Below the pieces are notes generated by a model. That model was not told the origin of the DNA and made no database searches. It saw nothing but the letters and a program-made list of their open reading frames with translations. From assembly GCA_019428905.1 (NCBI GenBank), contig JAHYJN010000020.1, positions 1 to 41,127 on the forward strand: a DNA stretch of 41,127 nucleotides, given 5' to 3'. The position numbers and the translations under genes were made by a program. The DNA is from Candidatus Brevefilum sp. Its GTDB lineage: Bacteria > Chloroflexota > Anaerolineae > Anaerolineales > Anaerolineaceae. Positions 1 to 9,137 of the stretch are shown in pieces. Position 1 is the first letter of the stretch. Each line of letters starts with the position of its first letter.

Positions 1-2
1 TC

Positions 3-176
3 TTGCTGTTCAAACTTGATTTTCTGGGCATTTCTGAATTTCGGCAGCAAATCAAAACTTTCCGTTTGAAGTATGTTTTTCTGGCAGGGAAAATTATTAG
101 AACGGCAAGATATGTGGTGATGAAGCTGCCGGCAAAATACCCATTTAGAGACGTATATGAAAAATGTATGGCATAA
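3..176 (+). CDS. C-terminal end of an IS1380-like transposase (5' end outside window)
   Basis: An open frame enters from the left edge and ends at TAA 174-176, giving 57 residues. The residues FRQQIKTFRLKYVFLAGKI followed by RTARYVVMKLP resemble the extreme C terminus of IS1380-family DDE transposases, where a Lys/Arg-rich strand pair (AGKI.RTAR..V.KL) precedes the stop. The catalytic core lies outside the window, so activity cannot be judged. An inverted pair, ACAGGGTGAAA at 219-229 and its complement at 354-364, lies downstream and could include the element's right end, but no clear terminus was fixed. Family assignment is by recall of the C-terminal pattern only. Confidence 0.55.
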   Translation: MLFKLDFLGISEFRQQIKTFRLKYVFLAGKIIRTARYVVMKLPAKYPFRDVYEKCMA

Positions 177-700
177 TCATCGGTCTCAATAATCCCAACC
201 TATTTTTCCATTTAACCAACAGGGTGAAAACACATGAGAATACTGAGATTACCTTTAGTTAAACCGGCAGGTTATCCGTATTTTGGTTATTTTTCCCAAA
301 TATTTGGTTCGATTCAAACACAATTGTGAACAGAACGAAGAATCAGCCAACAGTTTCACCCTGTTTTTGAAAAAAAATTTTATAATGGATCTTGACGTGG
401 AATTTCGGTTTTCCTTATTGTTTTGATTTATTTGGCACCTTTTTCAGACACTTATTAGGGATCTTATAGTACTTGCTTTGATTGAGAATGGATTTAACGT
501 GGATTTAACATCCTTTCAATTACACTCTATAAAAATGAACACTGACTGAAGATTTATTCCATAGACGGATCACGGTCCTTATGACAGAACCACGATCTAG
601 GTTTTGAAAGGAGGTATTACATATTAATATTGCATGGGCAAGGGAATTGTTCACATACGTATGTCACGTCAATTTTTTTTATTTGGAATGGAGATGTAAA
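177..700. other. AT-rich intergenic stretch with inverted repeat and unexplained strong ribosome site
   Basis: No convincing gene. It contains the inverted pair 219-229 / 354-364, a tandem duplication of GTGGATTTAAC-like sequence near 488-507, and a TATAAA at about 530-535 that could serve as a -10 box for the amidase gene. A near-perfect Shine-Dalgarno (AAAGGAGGT, about 607-615) lies too far from the amidase ATG at 701. A 21-codon frame (ATG 634, TAA 697-699) lies between them, so a short leader peptide is possible but unproven. Confidence 0.4.
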
Positions 701-1897
701 ATGGAAATCAGTAAAGTCTTTCGAAAATTATGTCTCCTCTTAATTTTTGGTCTACTCCTTAGCCCATTTCAAACTGCTTGGGCTAGTCCAACAAAAGGTG
801 TCGATTCCCAGTTTCAGAATAGCAATGCCTTCTTACCAGGTGTTGGTGGTGATCCAGCTTCTGAATCCCATAGTAGCGAGGGTGAAATAATCGCTACTGT
901 CAAAAAGTATTTTGAAGGCCGCTACCAAAACCTGATTGGATTGAAAGATGAAAACTACATAGATGGTTTCATCTCCAACGAACATTCAAACCCCTCGTGG
1001 ATTGAGTTAGAGGGATTACGTGCAAAAACAATTGGAAAAATCAATTCAAGCTTTAATCTACCTTATGAAGAATATGAGGTTGACCTTTCCTTTTCTGAGA
1101 TAAGTGTAGATGGAAGCTCAGCTATTGTTTTCTTGATGGAACATGGTCTGGTTACTTTCAAAGATCCGGCTATATTACCTATTGAGTTCGCTGAGATTAG
1201 TCACAAATTGTTACTTATTGAGGATGGTACTGGTTGGTGGATTAGTAATGATGCTTACCAGGATATTTTTACCATGCAAATTGAAGGCCGATCAGAGAAT
1301 GAAATATTCTCAACCATTGAAGGAAACATTATTAATCAAAAGAGAGGAGTTGAGTTTCCTTCACCACAGGAATACATTGCAACCCCATCAAATTTTATTA
1401 ATCTCACATACAACAGAACAGCGGCTGTTAATTATGCTAATACTTGGAAAAATGGAATAAACCCAAACTATTGGCAAGAATCTCAAGATTGTACGAACTT
1501 CGTTTCCCAATCAGTTTATGCTGGTACTAACCAAGTTATGTCCACTCCTAACGATTACTACAATAAGTGGTATTTTGATTCTTACACAAAGACGGGTTCA
1601 TATCCATGGATCAATGTAGGTGGTTTTTACAACTTTCTCACAACTAACACCGGTAGAGGTCCGGTTGGCTATAGTTCCGGATCATACATGTGCTATCTTA
1701 GCGGTGGGGATGTTGTCGTCATGCAGTATACATCTGGGGGATGGAGACATGCAGTTTTAGTAACATCGCTTACTGGAAGCTGTCATGACTATACTAAAAT
1801 CCAAGTAGCAAGCCATTCACCATTCGGTTCTTACAACCTTGCTTATTTTTCGCCCTCCAATTTCTTTGCATTGAATATCACAGGATACAACAACTAA
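701..1897 (+). CDS. secreted amidase-domain protein (Amidase_6 type)
   Basis: 398 residues from the ATG at 701, chosen because it is preceded by GGAATGGAG and opens a clear signal peptide: basic start, hydrophobic core around residues 9-20, likely cleavage after AWA at 27. The middle (about 60-210) is a poorly recognisable alpha/beta region. The C-terminal part (about 235-398) matches the Amidase_6 pattern: YNRTAAVNYANTW, then DCTNFVSQ with probable nucleophile Cys264, and WRHAVLV with His350 as probable base. The family is NlpC/P60-like in fold and is often found in exported cell-wall or peptide-cleaving proteins, so an extracellular amidase or peptidase is likely; the substrate is unknown. 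It is much more AT-rich than the genes after 4220 and lies between two insertion-sequence pieces, which suggests lateral gain. It overlaps the next gene by one base. Confidence 0.75.
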   Translation: MEISKVFRKLCLLLIFGLLLSPFQTAWASPTKGVDSQFQNSNAFLPGVGGDPASESHSSEGEIIATVKKYFEGRYQNLIGLKDENYIDGFISNEHSNPSWIELEGLRAKTIGKINSSFNLPYEEYEVDLSFSEISVDGSSAIVFLMEHGLVTFKDPAILPIEFAEISHKLLLIEDGTGWWISNDAYQDIFTMQIEGRSENEIFSTIEGNIINQKRGVEFPSPQEYIATPSNFINLTYNRTAAVNYANTWKNGINPNYWQESQDCTNFVSQSVYAGTNQVMSTPNDYYNKWYFDSYTKTGSYPWINVGGFYNFLTTNTGRGPVGYSSGSYMCYLSGGDVVVMQYTSGGWRHAVLVTSLTGSCHDYTKIQVASHSPFGSYNLAYFSPSNFFALNITGYNN

Positions 1898-2454
1898 TGT
1901 CAACCAAACGAGTTCTCCCATTGATTATCATCGTCATTGCTCTTGTCCTTGTGGCAATCTTTCTCGTCAGAGATTCTCAAGAGCGGAAGGTTATGGCTCT
2001 TGTTGAAAAATATGGCGGTTGGATTTCATTGAAAGACCCATTTATATCCAATAGCTTTGATCATTACAATGATCCAGAAAATTGGAAAGAAACAGAACAA
2101 CTCATTGGTCAAGCATCACTTAAGTTTTCAAGCCAGAGCGAATTCACTTGTGAATGGGAACCTATCCACAAAATCAAAAATTTGATTTGGTTAGTGACTA
2201 ACTGTGCAGAAAAGCTTGGAGACCATTACGAGTATCGTACGGCATACCTTCTGTTCAGAGTAGGTTCTACAGGTTTGATTGAATCGTTCTATGTTCCTGT
2301 TGGTAACGATTATGTTGAATTAGTTGAACCATTTGTGAAAGGTCCAGAAGATAACGAATTGTCAGAAACCCGGATAGGTCACATCAAACTGCGCCTTACC
2401 TCTCCCGACGAAATTCCTCCCTTGGTATATGAGAGCTCGGGTCTTCTAAAGTAA
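1897..2454 (+). CDS. membrane-anchored hypothetical protein, partner of the amidase gene
   Basis: 185 residues, not recognised. The ATG shares its A with the TAA of the amidase gene (TAATG), a layout typical of translational coupling, so the two are probably made together. Residues 6-24 form one hydrophobic segment (LPLIIIVIALVLVAIFLV) followed by Arg-rich sequence, which predicts an N-terminal anchor or uncleaved signal with the rest outside. The remainder is mixed alpha/beta with a Trp-rich stretch (WEPIHKIKNLIWLV) and two Cys near residues 86 and 106, but no known motif. It might be an inhibitor or accessory factor of the amidase; that is inference from coupling alone. Confidence 0.6.
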   Translation: MSTKRVLPLIIIVIALVLVAIFLVRDSQERKVMALVEKYGGWISLKDPFISNSFDHYNDPENWKETEQLIGQASLKFSSQSEFTCEWEPIHKIKNLIWLVTNCAEKLGDHYEYRTAYLLFRVGSTGLIESFYVPVGNDYVELVEPFVKGPEDNELSETRIGHIKLRLTSPDEIPPLVYESSGLLK

Positions 2455-2487
2455 AATTTGTATTTCTGGAATTTCATACCTTCGAGT

Positions 2488-2519
2488 AAAAAGCCACCGG
2501 AAAATACCAGTGGCTTTTT
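2488..2519 (+). terminator. intrinsic terminator after the amidase pair
   Basis: AAAAAGCCAC, a short loop, then GTGGCTTTTT: a perfect 10-bp stem ending in a T run, 33 bases after the stop of the coupled hypothetical gene. The A run on the other side would let it work on both strands. Confidence 0.8.
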
Positions 2520-2624
2520 AGTTCAGGGCTGAGACAATGCACTAGCTTATCTGCACTTCCTGAAAGTTTTCTGTTTTGGTTAGGTTTTCTTGCTGAGCTG
2601 CCTTCGTCCCACGCAGTCTTTCCC

Positions 2625-2652
2625 TACTAGGTATTGGGTAATAGGTACTAGG
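2625..2652. repeat. TAGGTATTAGG-type low-complexity repeat, interrupted by the insertion sequence
   Basis: Short tandem variations on CTAGGTATTGGGTAATAGGTACTAGG. The same run continues at 3939-3955 (ACTAGGTATTAGGTG), so removing the insertion element restores one continuous repeat. Related pieces, mostly in the opposite orientation, lie at about 4070-4130 and 39838-39880. Confidence 0.65.
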
Positions 2653-3938
2653 TGTTGAGTCTCAAATGAATGTTAATATCTTCATATCAGCTAGAAAAGG
2701 AGAAAAACTGATATGTACGATAAAGAGACTCTTGAAAAGAAGCGACAGCAAGCACAGAAAATGTATCAGCAACAGCACCTTAACAAAACAGAAATAGCTA
2801 GAAGGCTGGCCGTTTCCTGGAATTTTGTCCATAGGTGGACGAAGGAACCAGACCTTGGGATCACCGATCAACGCGGCTGGCCAAGTGGGAAGAGCAGATC
2901 CCATACGAAACAAGAAGAGTTTCGGGTAACAGCAATAAGAAAAGAACTTGAAGAAATCGGGTTCTTCTATGGCGCTGGTAAAATAATGGATGAGTACAAA
3001 AGTAGATTTCCGAGTGAACCTCAATTGAACAGGAGCTATGTCAATCGGGTCATATCTAAACATTTTCCTATGAGCAGAAGAAATGCACTAAAAGCGGTCA
3101 GAGAACACAATTATCCCATTGAAGCAATCTCTTCTCTTGGTAACATACAAGAAGAAGCAGATTTTCTTGGAAAGAAATATATCCATAACCGTACTGCCCC
3201 GATCCATTTTTTTACACGCGTTTACAAAAAGCCATTCACGCTCCGACTGATAAAAAGGGTACCAGACGAAGGTTCAGAGACGATTTTAGATACTTTTACC
3301 GAAGATTGGAAGGTTTACCCCCTTCCTGATGTGCTCAGCATTGATAATGGGTTTGGTTTCACTTCTGCAGGACGTGGTCAACGATATCTATCCGCCTTTA
3401 TCCAGTATTTACTTCACTTGGGAGTGGCTCCTTTGTTTATTGCACCGAAAAAGCCCTGGATGAATGGATCCGTTGAAGGAACCCATAGTGTTTTTGCCAG
3501 AAAAATTTGGAATAGGTTCGACTTCCGGAATTTGGAAGAAGTTGATGAGACAGTTGCTAGATTTCAAGAAGAATACAGGAAGTACACCAATACTCCCGAT
3601 TTACTTCCAGGAAGGCTTCTCGACCTAGACTTTTCATGGCGAGATTTATTTCAGAAGTCATTTCATCCACGAGATGGCATGTATATCTATCTCATCCGCT
3701 TGGTGCAAACATATAATCGGGATGAAGTAGAGATTCCTGCCATTACTCTGTTTCAAGACTTAATTGAACTGGAGAAAGCTTATCTAAATCAATATGTGTT
3801 GACAAGGCTAGATGTCAATAAAGGTCTGGCAAATATTTTTATTCAACCTGACGGAGAGGAACTTAAGCTAATTGCAGAAAAAGATTTTCCGCTCCGATTT
3901 TCTAAAAACAAGTATTAAGGTTTATTTGAGACTCAACA
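2653..3938 (+). mobile_element. complete IS481-like insertion sequence
   Basis: A 1286-bp element with perfect 15-bp terminal inverted repeats, TGTTGAGTCTCAAAT at 2653-2667 and its complement ending at 3938. The TGT...ACA ends are typical of the IS481/IS3 group. It is flanked by a 6-bp direct duplication, ACTAGG at 2647-2652 and 3939-3944, in keeping with IS481-type target duplication. One intact DDE transposase gene fills it. Perfect ends, an intact duplication and an intact gene all point to a recent insertion. Confidence 0.88.
2713..3918 (+). CDS. DDE transposase of the IS481-like element
   Basis: 401 residues and complete. Residues about 20-45 form a helix-turn-helix (LNKTEIARRLAVSWNFVHRW) that should bind the element ends. 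An integrase-core (rve, RNase H-fold) domain follows at about 140-280 with the catalytic triad visible: Asp150 in EEADFLG, Asp211 in SIDNGFGF and Glu255 in WMNGSVEGTH. It would cut and join the inverted ends during transposition. The start ATG follows AAAGGAG. The stop lies about 20 bases inside the right end of the element, the usual packing. No frameshift is seen, so it is probably active. Family assignment to IS481 rather than another rve-type family rests on ends, duplication length and single-frame organisation. Confidence 0.88.
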   Translation: MYDKETLEKKRQQAQKMYQQQHLNKTEIARRLAVSWNFVHRWTKEPDLGITDQRGWPSGKSRSHTKQEEFRVTAIRKELEEIGFFYGAGKIMDEYKSRFPSEPQLNRSYVNRVISKHFPMSRRNALKAVREHNYPIEAISSLGNIQEEADFLGKKYIHNRTAPIHFFTRVYKKPFTLRLIKRVPDEGSETILDTFTEDWKVYPLPDVLSIDNGFGFTSAGRGQRYLSAFIQYLLHLGVAPLFIAPKKPWMNGSVEGTHSVFARKIWNRFDFRNLEEVDETVARFQEEYRKYTNTPDLLPGRLLDLDFSWRDLFQKSFHPRDGMYIYLIRLVQTYNRDEVEIPAITLFQDLIELEKAYLNQYVLTRLDVNKGLANIFIQPDGEELKLIAEKDFPLRFSKNKY

Positions 3939-3944
3939 ACTAGG

Positions 3945-4219
3945 TATTAGGTGTGCCTTGTACCGTTCAGAAATGTACATAAGTAATTGAATATAATAAA
4001 ATTAATTTCATTAGAAATAAATTTTTGTCTCAGATTGTGTCAGAAAAACAATTGAAGTACACTACTTCCATATGCCTACTTCCTACTTCCTAATACCTGT
4101 TTCCTATTACCTATTTCCTAATTCCCCACCTCCCAGATGGTATAATAACCGGGTTAAATCAATATGTCAGGCAATTAAATCTTGACATTTATGACACAGG
4201 TTGTGGAGCTGGACACTTT
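3945..4219. other. intergenic region before glyQS with pyrimidine-rich repeat
   Basis: No gene. At about 4070-4130 there is a low-complexity run of TTCCTACTTCCTAATACCTG type, the reverse-complement form of the repeat into which the insertion sequence jumped. The last 80 bases hold the likely glyQS promoter. No T-box features (specifier stem, antiterminator bulge) were recognised. Confidence 0.5.
4138..4146 (+). promoter_or_regulatory. probable extended -10 promoter of glyQS
   Basis: TGG followed by a consensus TATAAT (4141-4146), the TGn extended -10 form, 74 bases before the glyQS start. No good -35 box sits 17 bases upstream, because that position lies in the pyrimidine-rich repeat. Confidence 0.4.
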
Positions 4220-7216
4220 ATGAAAGAATCTGCTTATTTTCAATCGATCATTATTAAGCTGCAAGAATTTTGGGCGCAGCGCGGCTGCCTGATTTGGCAA
4301 CCGTATTATACCCAGGTCGGTGCAGGGACGATGAACCCCGCCACGTTTTTACGCGTTTTGGGGCCAGAACCCTGGAATGTGGCCTATGTCGAGCCGTCGA
4401 TCCGCCCGGATGATGGGCGCTATGGCGATAACCCCAACCGCTTGCAGCAGTTCTATCAATTCCAGGTGATCCTAAAACCTGACCCGGGCAACCCGCAAGA
4501 GATCTACCTGGACTCACTGCAAGCTTTGGGGATTAACCCCGCTCAGCATGACATCCGCTTTGTGGAAGATAACTGGCAGCAGCCAGCGATTGGCGCCTGG
4601 GGACTTGGGTGGGAGGTGTGGCTGGATGGGGTTGAGATCACCCAATTCACCTATTTTCAGCAGTGCGGCGGGATCGACCTGGACCCGGTGTCGGTTGAGA
4701 TCACCTACGGCCTGGATCGGATTGCGATGATCCTGCAGGGGGTGCGCCATTTTAAAGATATCCAATGGAACCAGGCGCGTACGTCTGGGGATGTGAACCT
4801 GATGGGGGAACGCGAACACAGCACCTATTACTTCGAGGTGGCCGATGTGGATAACATGCGGGCGATGTATGATTTGTTTGAGCGTGAAGCCGAACGGGCG
4901 ATCGAGGCCGGTTTGGTGCTGCCCGCCCACGATTACGTCCTGAAGACATCCCACACCTTTAATGTCCTGGATACACGCGGCGCCGTAGGTGTGACCGAAC
5001 GGCAGGCGCTGTTTGCCCGCACGCGTGATTTGGCGCGCAAGGTGGCTTTAGCCTATGTGGAACAGCGGCAGCAAGCAGCGTTCCCCTGGTTGACGGAATC
5101 GACGGCCGCCTACATAGCTGGGGTGGCCGAGGATGGCAAGGAACTTCAAACCAGTGCAGCCCCCTTCTTACTGGAAATTGGCACAGAGGAGCTGCCGGCC
5201 GGTGATTTGGCCAGCGCGCTCTCACAGCTTCAGGCCAGTGTGCCGCTTTTTCTGGAGGACCTGCGCCTAGCGCACAGCACGGTGCAGGTGATGGGCACCC
5301 CGCGGCGGTTGGTCGTGCTGGTCGAAGACCTGGCAGCCCGGCAACCAAACCTGTCTGTGGTGGTTAAAGGGCCGCCAGCAGACCGGGCTTTTGATGCTGA
5401 CGGTAATCCCACCCGGGCTGCGGAGGGGTTTGCCCGCAGCAAGGGGATTGATGCGGCGGACTTGAAGGTTGAGGACATCGAGGGCGGCCAATACGTGGTA
5501 GCCCATGTCACCGAAGAAGGCAAACCCGCTTACCAGGTCTTGGGCAGTGCCCTGCCCGAATTAATCGCCGGGATCAGGTTCAACAAGTCAATGCGCTGGA
5601 ATGAGAGCGGTGTGGCCTTTTCACGCCCGATCCGCTGGCTGGTGGCTTTGCACGACGGCGATGTTGTCCCCTTCAGCTACGCAGGTTACCACAGCAACCG
5701 CACGACGCGCGGCTTGCGTTTTGCCGACAAAGCGGAATTTGATGTCGATTCGCCGCAGGATTATCTCACGCAGCTGGCAGCCCAGGGGATCATCCTCGAC
5801 CCGGCGGCACGCGAAGCACAGATCCGTGCTCAAGCAGAGGCATTGGCAGCTGAAGTTGGTGGAGGGATCCCGGAAGACCCTGGCATCCTACGGGAAGTGA
5901 CCCACATGGTTGAAAGACCACAAGCCTTACGCGGTGAATTCGGCGATTCCTACCTGCGTAATCTGCCGCCCGAGGTTTTAATCTCGGTGATGAAGAAGCA
6001 TCAACGCTACTTTGTGGTCGTAGACGCCAAGGGAAACCTGATGCCTTATTTTATCGCTGTGCGCAACGGAGACGAGGAACATCTTGAGATCGTGACGGAT
6101 GGGAATGAACAAGTGATCTTGGCGCGTTTTGATGATGCGGCGTTCTTCATCAAAAAGGACCTTGGTCAGCCTTTCGCGTCTTTTGTTGAGGGGTTAAGGA
6201 CCCTGACTTTCCAGGTGAAGTTGGGATCCCTATACGATAAAACGAACCGACTGACCCAGCTGGTGCAACCCCTGGGTGAAAAGCTGGGGCTGACAGAATC
6301 CGAGATGGCCATAACCCGCCGGGCTGCTTTCCTGGCTAAAGCTGATTTGGCGACGGATATGGTGGTCGAGATGACATCCCTGCAGGGGACGATGGGGCGC
6401 TATTACGCCTTACACAGCGGTGAGCCCCAGGCTGTGGCCGATGCGATTTTTGAGCATTACCTGCCGCGTTCTGCCGATGACCAACTGCCGCAGACCAAAC
6501 CCGGCCTGGTGGTCGGTTTGGCAGACCGGTTGGATACCCTGATGGGTTTGTTTGCGGTCGGGCTGCCGCCTTCAGGCACCAAGGACCCCTTTGCCCAGCG
6601 GCGGGCTGCCTTGGGGATCTGCCAGAACTTAATTGCCTGGGAATGCCATTTTGATCTGGGCTGGGGGCTGGCACAAGCAGCGGAGAGGTTGCCCGTTGAC
6701 GTCTCTCAAGACAAGCTGGCGGCTTGCCTGGACTTTATCCAGGGCCGTCTGCGGGTGATGCTGCTGGACAAGGGTTACCCGTATGATGTGGTGGATGCGG
6801 TCCTGGCGGAAAAGGGTTCTGACCCATATGCCGCCCTGTTGGGGGTGAAAGCGCTCTCTGGTTGGGTGACGCGCGCGGATTGGCGTGAGATTTTGCCAGC
6901 TTTCAGCCGCTGTGTGCGTATTGTGCGTGACCAGGACCAAACCTTCAGCGTGGATCAGGATCGCTTTGAGACCGAATCGGAGGTGATGTTGTTTACAGCT
7001 GTCAAACAGGCCGAGGCTGAAAAGGGAGAGGACGATACGATTGACGCCTTCTTAAACGCCCTCCTACCGCTGGTACCGGTGATCAACGGCTTCTTCGATG
7101 AGGTGTTGGTGATGGCAGAGGATGAGCCAACCCGCCATAACCGCCTGGCGCTGATCCAACGCATCGCAGCCATGGCAGATGGTGTTGCGGATCTGAGCCT
7201 CCTGGAAGGATTCTAA
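4220..7216 (+). CDS. glyQS: glycyl-tRNA synthetase, fused alpha and beta chains
   Basis: 998 residues. Charges tRNA-Gly with glycine in the cytoplasm. Residues 1 to about 290 are the alpha chain (GlyQ) catalytic domain: class II motifs with [31 protein letters not shown] and [10 protein letters not shown]. After a short linker the beta chain (GlyS) begins at about 314 with [12 protein letters not shown] and runs to the end, including [12 protein letters not shown], the HD-like region and the C-terminal DALR-type anticodon domain. Most bacteria of this enzyme class encode the two chains separately; the fused form is known in several phyla, including some Chloroflexota. The start has a GGAG about ten bases upstream. 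The gene is single, with its own promoter and a strong terminator. Confidence 0.96.
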   Translation: MKESAYFQSIIIKLQEFWAQRGCLIWQPYYTQVGAGTMNPATFLRVLGPEPWNVAYVEPSIRPDDGRYGDNPNRLQQFYQFQVILKPDPGNPQEIYLDSLQALGINPAQHDIRFVEDNWQQPAIGAWGLGWEVWLDGVEITQFTYFQQCGGIDLDPVSVEITYGLDRIAMILQGVRHFKDIQWNQARTSGDVNLMGEREHSTYYFEVADVDNMRAMYDLFEREAERAIEAGLVLPAHDYVLKTSHTFNVLDTRGAVGVTERQALFARTRDLARKVALAYVEQRQQAAFPWLTESTAAYIAGVAEDGKELQTSAAPFLLEIGTEELPAGDLASALSQLQASVPLFLEDLRLAHSTVQVMGTPRRLVVLVEDLAARQPNLSVVVKGPPADRAFDADGNPTRAAEGFARSKGIDAADLKVEDIEGGQYVVAHVTEEGKPAYQVLGSALPELIAGIRFNKSMRWNESGVAFSRPIRWLVALHDGDVVPFSYAGYHSNRTTRGLRFADKAEFDVDSPQDYLTQLAAQGIILDPAAREAQIRAQAEALAAEVGGGIPEDPGILREVTHMVERPQALRGEFGDSYLRNLPPEVLISVMKKHQRYFVVVDAKGNLMPYFIAVRNGDEEHLEIVTDGNEQVILARFDDAAFFIKKDLGQPFASFVEGLRTLTFQVKLGSLYDKTNRLTQLVQPLGEKLGLTESEMAITRRAAFLAKADLATDMVVEMTSLQGTMGRYYALHSGEPQAVADAIFEHYLPRSADDQLPQTKPGLVVGLADRLDTLMGLFAVGLPPSGTKDPFAQRRAALGICQNLIAWECHFDLGWGLAQAAERLPVDVSQDKLAACLDFIQGRLRVMLLDKGYPYDVVDAVLAEKGSDPYAALLGVKALSGWVTRADWREILPAFSRCVRIVRDQDQTFSVDQDRFETESEVMLFTAVKQAEAEKGEDDTIDAFLNALLPLVPVINGFFDEVLVMAEDEPTRHNRLALIQRIAAMADGVADLSLLEGF

Positions 7217-7231
7217 GTTAAACTGGCTTAT

Positions 7232-7270
7232 AAAAATCCCGGGATTGTCTCGTGCAAACCCGGGATTTTT
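7232..7270 (+). terminator. intrinsic terminator, probably two-way
   Basis: AAAAATCCCGGG, a 15-base loop, then CCCGGGATTTTT: a perfect 12-bp stem with A and T flanks. It lies between glyQS (+) and the convergent gene ending at 7290 (-) and can end transcripts from both sides. Confidence 0.88.
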
Positions 7271-7289
7271 AATTTACTCAACGATCAGG

Positions 7290-7961
7290 TCACGAGATTG
7301 TTTCAAGGAATTGATGGACGATCTCGGTGATATTTTCCGTGGTCTGGATGCCGGTCCAATCGTCTCCGGGGTGCACCAGGTTGGCGACGACAATATTGGC
7401 GCCGTTGAAGATCGCGCTGCGCGCCTCCCGCAGGTCAACGCCCCCAGCAGCAGAAATCAGCGTATCGAATTTACTGCGAATGCGGTTGACCTGGCGGTAA
7501 CGGATGACTTTACCCCGGGTGGTTTCCTCATCCCGGCCGCGGTGGATTACGGCGATATCGGGTGCCCGTCTTAACGGCCGCAGGATGTCGAGGGGTTCGT
7601 CCACGCCTATCAGGTCGACCATTGAAAGCATATCGAGAGCCTGGCAGCGTTCAATGAACAGGTTAATTGATTCGGTGGGCGCTGTGCCCAGGATTGTGGC
7701 TGCAGTGGCGCCAGCCTGGTGCGCCATCTCGACCTCGCCCAGGGCGCCATCCGCCACTTTCAGATCTGCAACGATATGTCCCGGCCACAAACGTTTGATG
7801 AGGCGAATCCCATCCATCCCCTCGCGTTTGATATATGGCGTTCCTGCTTCGATCAGAATGCGGTCGCTGTGGGGAATGTGCGGCAAGACCTGGCGCACGA
7901 GGCTCTGATCATAGTTGAAAGCGATTTGCAGGTAACGCAGGTTATTGTCAAGTTCGGGCAC
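7290..7961 (-). CDS. OMP decarboxylase-superfamily (HUMPS-like) protein
   Basis: 223 residues from a GTG start, the only sensible one: it lies two bases after the slipin stop and has AAAGGTG in the slipin 3' end as ribosome site. The protein is a TIM barrel of the orotidine-phosphate decarboxylase superfamily: strand-end LIEAGTPYI, then VADLKVADGA carrying the DxKxxD signature (Asp66, Lys68, Asp71), and the C-terminal phosphate-binding SAAGGV and GANIVV. In this superfamily the signature is shared by 3-hexulose-6-phosphate synthase and 3-keto-L-gulonate-6-phosphate decarboxylase. Length fits HPS/KGPDC. Which sugar phosphate it uses cannot be read from sequence. No phosphohexuloisomerase gene is beside it, so formaldehyde fixation is not supported by context. 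Confidence 0.8.
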   Translation of the reverse strand: MPELDNNLRYLQIAFNYDQSLVRQVLPHIPHSDRILIEAGTPYIKREGMDGIRLIKRLWPGHIVADLKVADGALGEVEMAHQAGATAATILGTAPTESINLFIERCQALDMLSMVDLIGVDEPLDILRPLRRAPDIAVIHRGRDEETTRGKVIRYRQVNRIRSKFDTLISAAGGVDLREARSAIFNGANIVVANLVHPGDDWTGIQTTENITEIVHQFLETIS

Positions 7962-7963
7962 GC

Positions 7964-8761
7964 TCAGGCACCTTTCTTTTTTAGATAAGCATCTGCCACA
8001 TTGGCCATATCCGAGGGCACGAACAGCACGATCTTCTCGGAAGGATCGGAGGCGATATCGCGGATGGTCTGCAGGGTGCGCAGGTGGAGCGCACCTGGTG
8101 AAGAGGCGAGTTCATCAGCGGCCATGCGCAAGTTTTTGGAAGCCTCCAATTCACCCTGAGAGGCGATGATGGTGGCGCGACGTTCCCGCTCAGCCTCCGC
8201 CTGGCGTGCCATGGCACGCTTCATCTCAGCCGGCAGTTCCATCTCCTGGATTTTGATCGATTCGATGTCCACACCCCAATCACTGGTTTCTGCGTCCACA
8301 ATCTCCCGGATGGCTTCAGCGATCTGCAGCCTCTCCATCAAGACGGTATCCATCTCGTTATTGCCGATCACATCGCGCAGGGCGGCCTGGGTGTACTGCC
8401 GGATGGCGAAGATATAATCCTCAATTTTGATGATCACCGCTTCGGGATCAATCACCTTGAAATACACCACGGCGTTGACCAGCATGGGAATGTTGTCCTT
8501 GGTCATCACCTCCTGGCGCGGTACCTCTGCGGTGGCCAAGCGCATATCCACACGCTGCAGACACTGGATGATCGGGAAGATCAGGGTTAGTCCGGGGTTA
8601 CGTATCCCGGCGAATTTACCCAAGGTGAAAACCACCCCACGCTGATATTCGGGGATCACCTTGAAAATACGCAAAAAGAAAACCAACAGGAAAAATATAA
8701 ATGGGCCAAGACAGATTAAGAATATTGCCAAATTACCGGGATCGCTAAATATATTGTCCAA
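7964..8761 (-). CDS. slipin (SPFH/band 7 membrane protein)
   Basis: 265 residues. One N-terminal membrane segment (about residues 11-31), then a band 7/SPFH domain beginning KVIPEYQRGVVFTLGKF and a charged coiled region rich in Ala/Glu/Arg (MKRAMARQAEAERERRATII), ending in a short hydrophobic tail. This order and length fit bacterial slipins, stomatin relatives that form oligomeric scaffolds in the inner membrane, often beside an NfeD protein; no nfeD is visible here. The start is uncertain: the TTG at 8761 directly abuts GAGGAGG, which is unusually close for a ribosome site, and no better start lies downstream before the membrane segment. It is the first gene of a two-gene unit with the HUMPS-like enzyme. 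Confidence 0.88.
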   Translation of the reverse strand: MDNIFSDPGNLAIFLICLGPFIFFLLVFFLRIFKVIPEYQRGVVFTLGKFAGIRNPGLTLIFPIIQCLQRVDMRLATAEVPRQEVMTKDNIPMLVNAVVYFKVIDPEAVIIKIEDYIFAIRQYTQAALRDVIGNNEMDTVLMERLQIAEAIREIVDAETSDWGVDIESIKIQEMELPAEMKRAMARQAEAERERRATIIASQGELEASKNLRMAADELASSPGALHLRTLQTIRDIASDPSEKIVLFVPSDMANVADAYLKKKGA

Positions 8762-9137
8762 CCTCCTCAGTAAATCATACAGAAAGATGATATGAGTATT
8801 TTACATTTATCAGGTCCCTTTTGTCTATAAGAAGATTTGTCAGGGCAATCGCAAAGTGGGAGAGATGTCTGTAATATCGGATTTCGTGCGTCAATGGAAC
8901 GACTTCTCCCTTCTCTCTCGCAGGAGAAGTGCCAGGGATGAGGGTGTATACAGTGTGAAGATCGTTGATCCCGCGATAATGTTTGACTTTGCGATTGCCC
9001 TGGGAGTTTCGCAGGTGATTTTTGCAAGGATTTGACAGGACGTTGTATAATTCAGGTAACTTCTCAGCGTGCGAAGGGACTTTAGCAGCCAGACTGCCTG
9101 AGCAGTTACTAATTCAGTATAATGGACTGGAGTTTGT
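8762..9137. other. divergent intergenic region with repeat remnants
   Basis: No convincing gene between the slipin (-) and the MBL protein (+). It holds a degenerate CTTCTCCC...GGAGAAG palindrome near 8900-8930, and one copy of a dispersed motif, ACTGCCTGAGCAGTTAC, at 9093-9109. TATAAT occurs at 9046-9051 (with TG one base upstream) and again at 9118-9123; either could be the -10 of the downstream gene. Confidence 0.45.

Noticed and set aside
3945..4219. T-box riboswitch before glycyl-tRNA synthetase
   Set aside because: No antiterminator consensus, no terminator and a promoter-like TATAAT only 74 bases before the start.
4254..5523. Antisense and out-of-frame open frames within glyQS
   Set aside because: They are shadows of a high-GC coding gene with strong homology on the plus strand.
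7290..7961. Genuine orotidine 5'-phosphate decarboxylase (pyrF)
   Set aside because: The DxKxxD pattern and length fit the HPS/KGPDC branch better and no pyrimidine genes are near.
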